Origin: Tretioscincus oriximinensis
Lineage: Eukaryota > Chordata > Lepidosauria > Squamata > Gymnophthalmidae
DNA: 64,000 nucleotides
Direction: 5' to 3'
NCBI GenBank assembly: GCA_022410635.1
Contig: JAJVDF010000496.1
Coordinates: forward strand, 769,676-833,675
Made by a program: the position numbers and the translations under genes. How positions within the stretch are numbered: position 1 is the first letter of the stretch; the number at the start of each line of letters is the position of its first letter. The notes under the pieces are model-generated. The model did no database searches and was not told the DNA's origin. It was given only the letters and a program-made list of their open reading frames with translations. Of this stretch, positions 42,388 to 52,974 are shown piece by piece.

Positions 42388-42657
42388 TGCATGCATGGAT
42401 AGTTCAGTTGCTAAGGAATCCGACTCTCATCTAGGAGATCAGGTTTCGAAGCCCTGTGTCGGACGGGGGGAGGGGTGACCACCTTCTCCTAGCCTGTAGC
42501 TCTAGCTAGATACATGGGAACCAACAAAGCCTGGTGGGGAAGATAGAATGTCAGCCTTCGGACAAAAATACCCTTGTAAGCCGCTTTGAGTCCCTTTGAA
42601 AGGTGAGAAAAATTGGGGTATAAGAACCCAGTTCTTCTTCTTCTTTTTCTTCCTCCA
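42388..42657 (+). mobile_element. SINE-B copy, sense
   Basis: A box GGATAGTTCAGTTGCTAAGG, B box GATCAGGTTTCGAAGCCC, then GGGGTGACCACCTTCTCCTA, an internal deletion, GGTGGGGAAGATAGAATGTC, GTAAGCCGCTTTGAGTCCCT and GGGGTATAAGAACCCAGTTC with (TTC)n. It shows the tRNA-like promoter clearly. Confidence 0.88.
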
Positions 42658-42957
42658 AGGGTTCCAGTTCAACTGCAGAAATATAGGCAACACACATGGT
42701 TTAGTTTTAACTTAAGAAACAACAATTCCTCTGAATGATATTTCTTTAGTGATAGGGCTCTTAACCTGGGTGAGTTTCCTAATGACTACAGTAAGTCTGT
42801 CAGACTGATCATTGGAGTTGAGGGCATAAAATTTCTATTCTATACCTAGGGAAGACAGCCAAACAACCATCCATTTCACTTCAATGATATAGAAAACTAT
42901 CTTATCTCTCCAGAGAAGCAACAGTCCAAGTGGTTTGTTTGTGGCTGTTTAGTTCAT

Positions 42958-43290
42958 AGAGTCATAGAATCGTAGAGTTGGAGGGGACCTCTAGGGCCCC
43001 TTGGGTCCAACCCCCTGCTCAATGCAGGACTCATTAAACCATCCCAAACAGATGACTGTTCAGCCTCTGTTTGAAGACTTTTAGCGAAGGAGAACTCACC
43101 ACCACCTGTGACAAACTGCTCCCACAGTTCCTGCTGATTTATTCCCCTTAGTGTTAGAAAGTTTTTTTTTCTGATATCTAATCTAAATATACTTCCTTGC
43201 TGCTTCATCTCATTGTTTCTAGTCCTACTATGTGCCAGCGAGAATAATGCTGATCTCCCTGCTCTGTAATAGCAATTCAGACAGTTCATT
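42958..43290 (-). mobile_element. CR1 lineage-2 3' end, antisense
   Basis: GAATCGTAGAGTTGGAGGGG, CAACCCCCTGCTCAATGCAG, CAGCCTCTGTTTGAAGACTT, GAACTCACCACCACCTGTGA and, in the coding part (minus strand), RLDIRKKNFLTLRGINQ. Ends near the complement of SRTRNNEMKQQGSIF. Confidence 0.9.
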
Positions 43291-45330
43291 GGAGTGGCTT
43301 ATTCTGGAAAGAGACTGCAGCTTTCTTCTTCTCTTGAGATGCCACTGGACGAGAAGAATGCCAGATTAGATCTCATTCAACTTAACTCCTGTCATGTTTT
43401 TACGTTCATATGCCATAATAGCATGGCATGGAGTTACGGTTCTAATGAAAACTTCATGGAGTGGAATTAAACTTTTCAGTTTAGACTTAAAGGAAATCCT
43501 TGGATTGATGGCAATTCATGTTCATTACTTGTCATGATAGTCCAATTACTGAAAGCATGGATGAAGAACCTCTTGTAGATATAATTGGACTTATTTTATT
43601 GGACTTTTCATATTGCCTCTGAACTGCCTCTGCATATGTGCAGCATGACACATCCAGTACACATGCGAAAATTTTGCTTGTGGTGTATGCGATTCTTGAC
43701 TTAGGCAGTTACCACATGTGTGATCCATTGTCACAGTGGTCTTCCTTCCCCCTGCTACACTGCCGTCCAATGGGTGCCCCCACCCCCTATCTCTGAGTCC
43801 ACCACTGGTTTAAATTGCTGTTCAAACCATTCCTGAGTCTTTAAGGGGGGGGGGGGGGAGCTATTTTACCCTTTTGTCCAAGGCTGTTTTACTCCTTTGA
43901 GCAAGCCGTGAAAGATGACAAATCGATGTATATTCCTTTCATATAATATCTTTCATTACAAACATTCATTCTGCCTTGTTGCCAAAGCCTGGTTGAATTC
44001 TCCTCCACAAAAATTCACGAAGATTGACTTCATGTATAATGGGACATAATCGGGCAATTGTAGTTAGATGTTGCAGGCAATAATTAACTATAGGCTGTCA
44101 CAATATTCTCCTTGAAATCTTATACTTTTACAGCAAACATGTATTCTCTTTCAGATTTAGATGCCGTGCCTGCAGTTGATTTTGTTACTGAATTGTTTGA
44201 AAGTTTCTCAGTTTCCAATCACCACAATGAGGTGGTCGTCTAGATAACCTCATCTCGGTATTTGTGCCTATATTGTGACATTTGTCGGGGATTGATTTTC
44301 ACTGAAATATTAACAACAGGTTTGTGTTTGACTGCTTAATTGAACCAACCTTCTTAAACTGCCATAATTTCACAACCGGTTCTTTCTTTCTATGCAACAG
44401 AAGACAAGTACGCTTTCTTCAGGAGAGAACATAAAAAAGAATCTTATAGTGCTCACACCTACATATGAAATGCCATTTATCTTCTTGAAAGAAATTTCTT
44501 CATAACATTTATTTCTTGTCGCTTGTGAGATATTTGGGGCAAGTTTTTCAACAAATCAGTTAAATAAAGAAACAGAAGGGTTTTAAAGTAGTGACATGTT
44601 ATCATTTGACTGAAAGTAATTCATTAAAATAGTTTTAAATGCATACAGAGAATCATAACAATAAAAACAGTCAACTTAAAGTTTCTCATATCATCAATTT
44701 AAGTTTGATCGGGCTATTTGTTTTAAAACAAAAAGCCCAAACACAAAAACAACCAGACTGCACTTTTGTGGCTTTCTTTTTATTTATATTTCACCAAGTG
44801 TTTTTCCCTTAACGGAAGTTATTATATTACTGTAAATGCTATGTATTTCTGCTGTATGTGCCTTTCTCTAAATTATGTTTCTCTCTGAACACTTTTAAAG
44901 AGATTGGCTGTGTAAATTTTGGTGATTGAGAAGGTGTAAGTGGACACCACAGCCTTGGAACATGTTGTAAAGAAATTAGGAGTTAAAAGCTCCTCAAATG
45001 ATCTCAAATGAATATTAAGGCTGTTTTTGTCTGATAACTAAAAAAAGGTGTTTGGAGTTGGAAATATGGGTATAGTGGTGTGCTCCAGGGACTTATGGAC
45101 ATTCAACCTTTGAGGTCCCACCAAGTGCTGCATATCGCAGATTCTGATTTTTCTCCCTTTTATTAGATTCCCTTGAACTCTGTTATATTTCATAATACTG
45201 ACTTCACTCTAACAGTATGACAATATGGTTCTTTCTTCAAGAATTTCTTCTTTGTTCCCTTTTTAGTTTTCTTTCTTGTTCATTAGATTTCTTATCCACT
45301 TTGATTTCCAAGCTCACATTCATATTCTTC
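43291..45330. other. Longest repeat-poor block (about 2 kb)
   Basis: AT-rich and without recognised repeats apart from a poly-G run at 43841-43858. It contains the candidate terminal exon at 44155-44243. In a window otherwise packed with insertions this block stands out. Confidence 0.5.
44155..44243 (+). CDS. Candidate terminal coding exon of an unidentified gene
   Basis: A strong-looking 3' splice site (GTATTCTCTTTCAG, AG at 44153-44154) opens 89 bp of which only one frame is free of stops. In that frame, entered after a split codon, it encodes LDAVPAVDFVTELFESFS followed by ten residues ending in EVVV and a TAG at 44241-44243. An AATAAA lies about 320 bp downstream (TTAAATAAAGAAAC near 44563-44576), compatible with a 3' UTR. 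The C-terminal VVV would suit a PDZ-type ligand, but that is speculation. I do not recognise the protein. The block is the least repeat-invaded in the window, which fits functional constraint. A chance open stretch of this length is about a one-in-four event, so confidence is limited; the upstream exons would lie outside or be undetected. Confidence 0.3.
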
Positions 45331-45334
45331 AACA

Positions 45335-45597
45335 GAATATAAGAACAAAGGAAGATCTGTGCTGAATGGGGCCAGAACCCATTTAGTCCAACATTTTGTC
45401 TCAGTGACCCACCAGTTGCACCTCAAGCAAAAGAAGGCAAAACATTATCCTGTTCACGACTCCCTGCAATGGTATTTCAGGAATACTGTTTTTGTTCCCT
45501 CCCAGAGGCAGTATCAAGAGATCCATCCTGATACATTTGGCTTTCATGAATTTGTCTAATCTGTTATTAAATATTTCCATGTTGCTAGCTAGCACTA
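45335..45597 (-). mobile_element. CR1 lineage-1 3' end, antisense, diverged
   Basis: TATAAGAACAAAGGAAGATC, CATTTAGTCCAACATTTTGT, ACCAGTTGCACCTCAAGC, TGGTATTTCAGGAATACTG and complement of the coding end (GAATTTGTCTAATCTGTT). Confidence 0.75.
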
Positions 45598-45939
45598 ATT
45601 AAGGGTTACATGATTCTGTTTTGCATTTCCACATGCCACATTCTTGATACCCAAAGGGTTGGGTTGCCATACGTGACCAGTTTTCCCAACAACCCTAGAA
45701 TTCTGGATATTATCAGGGCCACAGGGATGGCACTTCAGTGTGGAGCAGAGTTGGGGGACAAATTTGGGGTTGGCTTAAAATATTACTGGAAATGTTCTTA
45801 TTGAGGAGTGATGTAACAAAGTAGAAATTGGGGTTAACGTTCCAAATGTGAACCCCCAATGTGGAAGAATTCCCCACTTTATTTGTGTTTCTAACCAGAA
45901 ATCTTGGGCTTTTTTACGTTCCCATATTTTCTGGCAATG
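45598..45939. other. No recognised feature
   Basis: GGGTTGCCATACGTGACCAG near 45661 looks like one end of a MITE, but no opposing end was found. Confidence 0.35.
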
Positions 45940-46043
45940 GGACAAAACATAACAGGTTAAAAGATGAGACTAAAATTAATTCCATTTATGTATTAATTTT
46001 AATCTCATGTCTTTCAACCTACTATTTTTTGTCCTGTTATTTC
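45940..46043. other. Imperfect long hairpin (about 45-bp arms)
   Basis: GACAAAACATAACAGGTT...AGACTAAAATTAAT pairs with ATTAATTTTAATCTCATGTC...CCTGTTATTTC around a TCCATTTATGT loop. It could be a MITE remnant or a hairpin RNA source; size is in the pre-miRNA range. Confidence 0.6.
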
Positions 46044-46172
46044 TGTATTTGTGTCTCCTTACCATATTCATGTTAAACTATTTATTATGCCTTCTCCCTC
46101 CTTCACTATGATCTTATATATTTCCTATGCTATCCCCTTTTTCTTTTGCAAAATACTTCTACTACCCTAGTG

Positions 46173-46368
46173 GGCTGACCAGATGACCCTTTTTGGGGTG
46201 GGGTGGGGTTGAAAAACCATTTTGGGGTGCCTCCCGTTTTTTTCTGAGGGGAAAAAAAACCATTTTTTTTAAAAAAATCTTTTTTTGAAAGAAAATTCCT
46301 CAGAAAAAAATGGAAGGCACCCCCAAATCGGGTTTTCACCCCACCCCAAATGGATCATCTGATCAGCC
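46173..46368. mobile_element. MITE family G, copy 2
   Basis: GGCTGACCAGATGACCCT at left and GGATCATCTGATCAGCC at right, with the same GGGGTGCCTCCCG / GGAAGGCACCCCC inner inverted repeat as copy 1. Confidence 0.8.
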
Positions 46369-47588
46369 TACATCAGTCTCATTCCTTGTCCTCTGTTCTC
46401 CTGTCCTACCTTTAATGCCACATCTATTTTGCCAATCATATTATCCTTTCCCAATATGATAGAATGTATATGTAATAGAAGGGAGGGATGAAAATGGGAG
46501 AAGTTTATGTGTGGGGAGTATTTTAAAAGTAAAAAATAAATAAAACATAATTAGAATTGAAGTATGAAATGTATTGTTTTGAACTGGTAAGTAAATAAAA
46601 TGTTTTAAAGAAAAAAAGAATGAGGGGAAAAACCTGCAAATGTTCTTATGTTAGTTGAAGGATTGGGTGTATGTATTAGAAAAGAAACATAATCACTTTT
46701 TTCTGTTGAGAAAAGTCCCTACTGAAGGCAAAACTGCAATGAATTGAAACTATTTGACTGAAAATTTATATACCATACGTGAGGAAGTTTGGTTAGATCA
46801 CATTTCCTGACATGAAAACTAATTGCATATTTGATTCAATCCAAACGTACATGAACACGAACTATTTGAATGAATGTTCAGATGTGAACTGAACTTTACC
46901 CACCTCTTGCTCTTTGCAGTAATCAATTAATAACTATTAAATCTCCAGAATTCTATTCTATCCCTTGAAAGCATATCAAAATTGCATTGACCAAGTTGTC
47001 TATTTTTTTTAACCTATGTTACATAGTGTTAAGTCTTTTAACAGAGGCTTCTGTCTCTTGTCAGTATTGGTCTCATCTGCATTCTAATTAACAGCTAAGC
47101 AGTCCCAGGAAGTGATCTACAACACTTCGTGCCATCTTGTATCTTGATTGTATTTTGTTTATAATGGGTTATTGATCTGCTAGGCCATAACTATTTCCAT
47201 GGCCATGTGTGAAACTAGCTCCAGAGCATGTTTGCTTTTAGTTTACCTTGGAACTACTGTTATGAATAATATCTGGAAGGCTGTGCTTGTATCAAGAAGA
47301 TTGGTGCTTCCAAGATTGCAAGTTATTTAAATTAATTCACTTGTGAAGAGGACGCGACATGTTTTTGTCCCCAGGCCAATTTTGATGTCTCAGTAAATCA
47401 AGGATTGTTTCTATGTAAGAATTTCATTTATATGATGCATTTTCAAGCTACTCCACTCAAAAACTCTCCTAGAAGTGAATTGTATAAACAAATTCCTGAA
47501 TTTTTTTTGGTTCCCATGGAACCTTAGCCAGTTTCACTTTCATTTTTGCTCTTTTATAAGACCGTTATGGCATTTTCTAGACTGAATT
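46369..47588. other. No recognised feature
   Basis: About 1.2 kb of AT-rich unique-looking DNA; possible AAATAAA-rich LINE tail trace near 46530-46620. Confidence 0.4.
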
Positions 47589-47589
47589 T

Positions 47590-47722
47590 TACTTCCTTGT
47601 ATAACTTAGAATAGCGGCCTGCCATATGCATACTAATGCAGACCATGGCAGGCCCTGAATGGGGACTACCAAAGTTTGCTATTGCGCATTGATGAGCTCC
47701 TGTTCCAAGAAATATCATAACC
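47590..47722. mobile_element. Harbinger-like MITE H1, diverged
   Basis: TTAGAATAGCGGCCTGCCAT, ATGCATACTAATGCAGACCA, GGCAGGCCCTGAATGGGGAC and TCCTGTTCCAAGAAATATCA follow the H1 centre and arms. Confidence 0.65.
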
Positions 47723-48206
47723 ATTATAAAAGCCAAATGTCGATCATCCTTCCGGCCCTGAACAGAATGTCCTGCCTCCAACATGGCAGTGCCAAGGCAG
47801 GAGGAGATGATAAAAATGGCAGTATCAACGATGGACTGAAGCACAGCGTCAGGTACCATGGTAAACTGCCAGCTCCCATGCCAACAAAATGGCACCACCC
47901 ATGTTGCTGGATGGAGCTTTTGCTCCAGGCCAGAAGCACAAGCATTGTCTTGCTCATAACCTTGGCTGCCAATGTAGCATTTATTCATGCCTGTAAATAG
48001 AATCTTAAGTCAAGCCTCTGTATTAAAATTCCATAGTTTGTACTATATAGAAGTTTATTTATTCCTGCTTAAAGTTATTGTTTCAGCCTGTAATTTAAAT
48101 TGTTTACTTGGGTCAGCTAAAAACAAAAAGACACCACATGGCTGCTAGAAAAGTGAATTAAGAAAGACAAAAATTTGTATTGTACTTCGTATTCCTGTTG
48201 AGTCAC
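47723..48206. other. No recognised feature
   Basis: Frames on both strands cross 47554-48000 (up to 144 codons) but show no known domain and overlap a MITE. Possibly part of the retroviral remnant described at 49330. Confidence 0.35.
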
Positions 48207-48218
48207 TCTGTCTTTATG

Positions 48219-49310
48219 TCCAGCAAAGGAGCTAGCAGCACTTTGAGACTTAATGAGATTCGGCGTACTCACTAATGACGACTGATCGGTGACGTGAGGT
48301 GGCTTACCCTGGGGTCCGTATCACCCGCCCAGAAATAACCAGCGCACAGACGACACTTCAGGGTAACAGGAGACGTAGGAGGTCCACGAGTGTATGGAAG
48401 CCTCCAGAAGGGTGAAAAGTCCCCACTTTTATTGACAATCAGATCAGAAGGCGTGTATGAATATCATGACGGAGTGAAAAGGGCGGAGGATACCCAACGT
48501 GGGCAAATGACGTAGTACATTACACGTTATGCCCCCTCCCCAGTGGGTGCAGCCTGGGTACAGTATCCAATAGGAGAAGAGATAGGTGTGAGTGTGGTGT
48601 GCCTAATTACTGGAATTTTAGCTATCATTGAGAGCCCCTGTCAATCAAACCTGACAGGAAGATGATTCATGCCAAGGGTCCAGACTTTGATGACCCTTGA
48701 TTGGCATCAAACAATGAAGTGAGACCTAGGGTATACAGAAAAGGGGAAGAAGGCTAAAGAGTGGCTTCCTTAGTACAATAGTGAAGCCTTAGGCTAGTTT
48801 GCACAAGAGATTTTCCCATAGGGAGTCAAGCCTGCCTTGGCCAGAGGCAAACAGTTGACTTCCCAGTTGATAATGGGATTTAAATGTGTCTATTGTTAGA
48901 CAGTGCCAGAACCAGGAGCTACCCTTCACAGGTGCCCCCAGGGAGAGGAAAGAGGGATTAAGAGAGTTCCTGAGTGTATACAGGGTTGANGGAAAGGTCA
49001 GCTTGACCAAGGAAAATTTTGAAAATTTCTTACCCAGAGGCCTCTCTTAGATAGCTAGTTCCAGCTATAAATGATATATTAATAATATATTTTATTACTA
49101 ATAAGTGTCCCAGGGGGAAATTCCCAACAGAGACTAACTTGAGAAAAGTGGTTGGCATAAGCTTTCGTAGACAGGTCTACTTCTTCAGCATCTGAAGAAG
49201 TAGACCTGTCTACGAAAGCTTATGCCAACCACTTTTCTCAAGTTAGTCTCAAAGTGCTGCTAGCTCCTTTGCTGGACTTTCTGCTAGACTAACACGGCTA
49301 TTTCTCTGAA
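48219..49310. mobile_element. Fold-back retroelement, copy 2, split by a solo LTR
   Basis: The left arm starts truncated at TCCAGCAAAGGAGCTAGC; the right arm is complete to GGCTATTTCTCTGAA. The arms meet at CTTCTTCAGCATCTGAAGAA. TCTGTCTTTATG is duplicated at 48207-48218 and 49311-49322, again exactly 12 bp. Without the LTR the element would be about 207 bp. Truncation is on the opposite side from copy 1 relative to the + strand. Confidence 0.88.
48251..49129 (-). mobile_element. Solo LTR (879 bp), copy 2, antisense
   Basis: Reverse complement of the LTR at 8931-9808 along its length, with TAATGAGATTCGG at left and GGGGAAATTCCCAACA at right. GAGACT is duplicated at 48245-48250 and 49130-49135. 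TTTATT at 48428-48433 is the antisense polyadenylation signal. One N lies at 48990. A 6-bp duplication suggests a class II-like integrase, although copy 1 shows 5 bp. Confidence 0.9.
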
Positions 49311-49329
49311 TCTGTCTTTATGGTAACCT

Positions 49330-49900
49330 TAACAGTCTCTGACATCCTCTTTTGCCATGTGGATGTGCAAAAGGATTAAAGGCAGAGAATGGGAGAAAGC
49401 ACATGGCAAGAAAAAGACAGAATTAAAGCCAGCCTTATTTCTTGCATACAAAGGAAGTAAATCCTGATCAAAGGAGTGGGCAGTGCCAGTGATGTGCACA
49501 GAAGAACAAGGAAGCCTGGGAGATTTTTGTATCAGCTGACCACTTGTAACCCCGCCTGGAAGGGAGGTTTTAAAAGAGCGTGCCACCAGCAATCTTGGTT
49601 CACCTCCTGCTTTGCTTCCTGAAGTAAATCAGCTTTCTTAAAGAGTACTTTTTTTGCCTCAAGCATTTCCATTCTTTGTCTGCCATCTGCTCCTTCAACA
49701 GGTTCAAACCTGCCTGCGATACCTATCTTTAAGCTCACATTCACAGCAAGTATCAGAGTCTCTCAAAGAGCCACGGTGGAAAGATCTAGGTACCAGATCA
49801 TCTCTACATCTGGCGCCCAATGTCGGGCACCAGAGGCACAGAGGCCATCCCAAAGGAAGGACCAGGAGCTGGAAACAGCAGCAAACTGAGTAGTCATCCA
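49330..49900 (+). mobile_element. Endogenous retrovirus remnant: LTR end plus primer-binding site
   Basis: TGGCGCCCAATGTCGGGC at 49811-49828 matches a lysine-tRNA primer-binding site at 16 of 18 positions as I recall that site. It is preceded by TCTCTACA ending in CA at 49808 and a TC dinucleotide, the usual spacing after U5. Upstream, GGTTTTAAAAGAGC and a degenerate GAAGTAAATC may be TATA and polyadenylation elements. Nothing retroviral continues beyond about 49900. The LTR start is not resolved. It is unrelated in sequence to the two solo LTRs. Confidence 0.6.
49811..49828 (+). other. Retroviral primer-binding-site-like sequence
   Basis: Eighteen bases complementary to the 3' end of a lysine tRNA with two mismatches. 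Confidence 0.6.
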
Positions 49901-49934
49901 AGCATTTCCTTCCCCCAAAGGGGAGATTAAGAAT

Positions 49935-50195
49935 AAGGCTCTAGTTTTTTATGCTTCACTCTTCTCTCCTGAAGGGAATCAGAGCAGCTTACACAGTTAA
50001 TTTTTGTCTTATTCCATCTTTCCATCCAGGTTAATGCAGATTACAAATCTACATTTCTTTCAAATAGGTGAGTTGGCTAGAGTTACAGGCTAGTAGAAGG
50101 CGCTCACCCCTCCCCACATCCAAACAGGGCCTCAAAACTGGATCTATCAGATGAAAGACCGGCACTTAGCCAACTGTGCCATTTGTGCCTGTAAC
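49935..50195 (-). mobile_element. SINE-B copy, antisense
   Basis: ATGCTTCACTCTTCTCTCCT, AATCAGAGCAGCTTACACAG, TTTCAAATAGGTGAGTTGGC, GCTCACCCCTCCCCACATCC, CAAACAGGGCCTCAAAACTG and TTAGCCAACTGTGCC. Confidence 0.78.
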
Positions 50196-50860
50196 ATGGA
50201 GGGAGAAGCTAGAGTCCCTGCTCTATTGCCTCAGAGCAGTCTCTCTCCCACCAGTCCTGAAATAAGGCTCAGTGCAAAACAAGGCCTACCTGTTAAACAT
50301 GTAGAGATCAATTAATACTTGAATAAATAGTAGAATTAAAAATAAAATACTATTAAGTTTTACCTTCGCTCAATATTAGGATGTCAACATTCAAGCAGGA
50401 TGCTCCCTAATTTTTTTGATCACAAAGCAAACACTCATCATCATCTGTTGTAGATTCATCTGGAATTTGTTAAAAAAAAAGTGGATCTCTAGCATTCCTC
50501 TTATTCAAACATAATAAAAAAAGTTCCTCACCCAGTTTCTGGTGCTACGTGGTGCTTCTGAGGTTTGTTTCTTAATCCAAAGGTTTCCACAACTGGGAAA
50601 TCAGGTGCAGTTAAAATATAAAATCCTACAGTGCGAACATCTTTCCTTCCTTTACGTTAAGGTGTGCTTTTTGTAATTGTTTTGCTTCGAAATCAATAGT
50701 ACTTCATTGATTTCAACAACGGTCAAGTGAGTTCTAAAACTCAGAAGGAGAAGAAAAGAAGAAGAAGGAGAAAGTAAAATACTCAAGTCCGGCAATTGTT
50801 ATTGACTTTGTTCTTTGCTGTTGATTTCAGGCATGGTAAATTTCACCTACTGATGAACAT
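50196..50860. other. Mostly unique; one short MITE H1 trace
   Basis: CCTGAAATAAGGCTCAGTGC near 50255 looks like one H1 end. The rest is unrecognised. Confidence 0.4.
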
Positions 50861-50867
50861 CCCTTCC

Positions 50868-50975
50868 TCATTGGTCCTTATTCTGGGATATAACTCGGAA
50901 TAGCACCTGCCATCTATATACTAGTGCAAGTGCACTTCTGGTATGAAGTAAAACTTAGTGAGGAAAGGGCACTTC
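50868..50975. mobile_element. Harbinger-like MITE H1, partial
   Basis: GGTCCTTATTCTGGGATATA, CTCGGAATAGCACCTGCCAT and ATACTAGTGCAAGTGC, then AAAACTTAGTGAGGAAAGGG as a degenerate far end. Confidence 0.65.
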
Positions 50976-51011
50976 TGGGGCAGGAGGACTACTTTTCTTT
51001 AAAATAGGAAT

Positions 51012-51347
51012 AAGAACATAAGAACATAAGAAGAGCCATACTGGATCAGGTCACAGCCCATCAAGTCCAGCATTCTGTGTTACACAAGAGGCCCACCAGA
51101 TGCCACTGGGCAGTCCGAACAGAGGAAAGCAAAATAAGCTCCTGTTCATGACTCCCTGCAAATGGCATTTCAGGAGTCCTGTCCGTTGCTCCATCCCGGA
51201 GGCAACATCCAGACATACATCCTAGTATCCATTTATACCCTTGGTGTCCATAAACCTGTCTAGTCCTGTCTTGGAATTATCCAAGCTGTTTGCTACAACT
51301 ACCTCTTCAGGAACTAAATTCCACAGGCCGATGACCTGTGGAATTTA
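51012..51347 (-). mobile_element. CR1 lineage-1 3' end, antisense
   Basis: TAAGAACATAAGAACATAAG, CATCAAGTCCAGCATTCTGT, AATGGCATTTCAGGAGTCCT, GGAGGCAACATCCAGACATA, then the complement of the coding end up to TTCCACAGGCCGATGACC. Confidence 0.9.
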
Positions 51348-51351
51348 CTTG

Positions 51352-51500
51352 AAGGCCCTTTCTATAATGGGCCTTATTCTGGAACGTATCGTGGAATAGA
51401 GGCTTGCTATCCATGTGCTATTGCAGAATATGTCAAGCCCTTACATATTAGAGCCTACAAATCGGACAGCACTTGTTATTCTGGAATTTATCATTTTTAC
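51352..51500. mobile_element. Harbinger-like MITE H1
   Basis: AAGGCCCTTTCTATAATGGG, CCTTATTCTGGAACGTATCG, GGAATAGAGGCTTGCTATCC and ATGTGCTATTGCAGAATATG, then CTTGTTATTCTGGAATTTATC from the opposite arm. Confidence 0.65.
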
Positions 51501-51550
51501 CAGCTTAGGGGTGCTAATTCACCATGTTTATACCTTGGGGTGCTATTCTA

Positions 51551-51749
51551 GGCTGACCAGATGTCCCCTTTTTGGGGTGGGTGGGTTGAAAACCTGGTTT
51601 TGGAGTCCCTCCCAGATTTTTCTGAGGAAAGTTTTTTTCCAAAAAAGATTTTTCTTTGATTTTTTTTTTGTTTTCCTCAGAAAAGAACGGGAGGTACCCC
51701 AAAAACATGTTTTCACCACCACTACCCAAAAGGGGTCATCTGGTCAGCC
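51551..51749. mobile_element. MITE family G, copy 3
   Basis: GGCTGACCAGATGTCCCC and GGGGTCATCTGGTCAGCC with TA outside both ends (51549-51550, 51750-51751). The purine/pyrimidine interior folds on itself. The cleanest copy of the family. Confidence 0.85.
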
Positions 51750-51884
51750 TATTTCTGACATGTTTAGTCTTAAGTCCAATAAAGCTGGGCTAAACCAAGC
51801 AAAAATAAAATGTTTTTCCCCCTAGTTTAGGGCAGTTCTTCAGGACAGAAAATGGATTAAATATATGCATCAGAAAAACACCAT

Positions 51885-52165
51885 TTTATTTGCTGGTTGT
51901 CAGGAGGAAATACAGTAGTCCTCCTATATTCTATTGGGTAGTTTAGAAACAATATCAAATATTTTTTGTCTCTTGCCTTTGCAGATTCTCAACTGAACTA
52001 GCCATTACATCAAAGCCTTTCCATTGGAATCCTATAGACTGGTTTGACAGCTGGTTCTCCTAGCAAACCAATAGTACAATCTGAAATCTGTCTGTTTATA
52101 TAAACCCATGTCATGGCAAATTCAACACGAATTTAACTTACAAGTGGATATTGACCTGTCTTGAT
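51885..52165 (+). repeat. Unnamed repeat R2, copy 2
   Basis: TTTGCTGGTTGTCAGGAGGA, TTCTATTGGGTAGTTTAGAA, then CAACACGAATTTAACTTACA and TATTGACCTGTC align with 22040-22525. Like copy 1 it lies just downstream of a family G MITE, which might mean that MITE and R2 belong to one larger element. Confidence 0.6.
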
Positions 52166-52504
52166 GAAGCCTGATAAGCAGGTGTTCATGTCATTCAGTA
52201 GAAATGGGGAATCATTTTAACTTTTGTTCCAGAACATTGAACAGCATATTGATAATTTTTGGATGTGGTCATATCTTTACTTTAACCTATCTTCAGTCCT
52301 GAAGAATGGGGTTTAATCCAGTAAGAAAATAACAAAACAGATTAAACCCATTCTTCAGGATTGAGCATAATTTAGAGGTAAAGGTGTGACCAGGGCTGAA
52401 GACACTAATCTGAATTAGAGGAGAAGAAGGAACAGGAATTGGAATAGGAAATAGGGGAAAAAAGTAGGAATAGGGAAAAAAATGGAATAGGAATTGGGGA
52501 GCTT
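52166..52504. other. No recognised feature
   Basis: Two inverted GAAGAATGGGTTTAATC-like segments (52302 and 52345) form a weak hairpin; a purine-rich GGAATAGGAA run follows at 52430-52500. Confidence 0.4.
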
Positions 52505-52973
52505 CCCCATAATATGGTTTGCCTTGATATTTCTTTTAAAACACATTCACTATCAGCTCCCATATACCTCAAAGCTTCCATGCTGTTCAGACACATTGCT
52601 TAGCAATCTTGTCACATGACAAGACCCATAAAACATTGCTGCACTTGCCTTCCTACAATCCCCAGCATTCTCTGTGAGCCTTCCTACAATTCCCAAGCAT
52701 TCTCTCTCTTAGCCAAGAACCAACAAACTTTTACATGTCTCCCCAAAGTCTCGTGGGATTTAACTTTCCAAGTTTATATTGCTTAATGTTCCCACAAAGA
52801 ATTCTTTTGCATTTTACAAAACACCTGTCATTGAATCACACAAACTGTATGGCTAGAAATTCTGTGACAACAGACCATTTAAGCAGGAGGATCGCTGTAC
52901 TTGCAGGACCTTGTGGGGCGGATTGAAAGTGATGTTGCTACCAACTCAGTAGAATTTGTGTGTGTGGATAGAC
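52505..52973 (+). repeat. Unnamed interspersed repeat R1, copy 3
   Basis: Full-length match to 12735-13195. CTTAGCAATCTTGTCACATG is identical in both. The motif pair reads CTACAATCCCCAGCATTC and CTACAATTCCCAAGCATTC. Confidence 0.8.
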
Positions 52974-52974
52974 C

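Noticed and set aside
45655..45700. MITE-like end GGGTTGCCATACGTGACCAG
   Set aside because: No matching opposite terminus was found within a plausible distance.
47554..48000. Overlapping 113- and 144-codon frames on opposite strands
   Set aside because: Part of the frame is an H1 MITE and the rest has no known motif; overlapping frames on both strands suggest chance.
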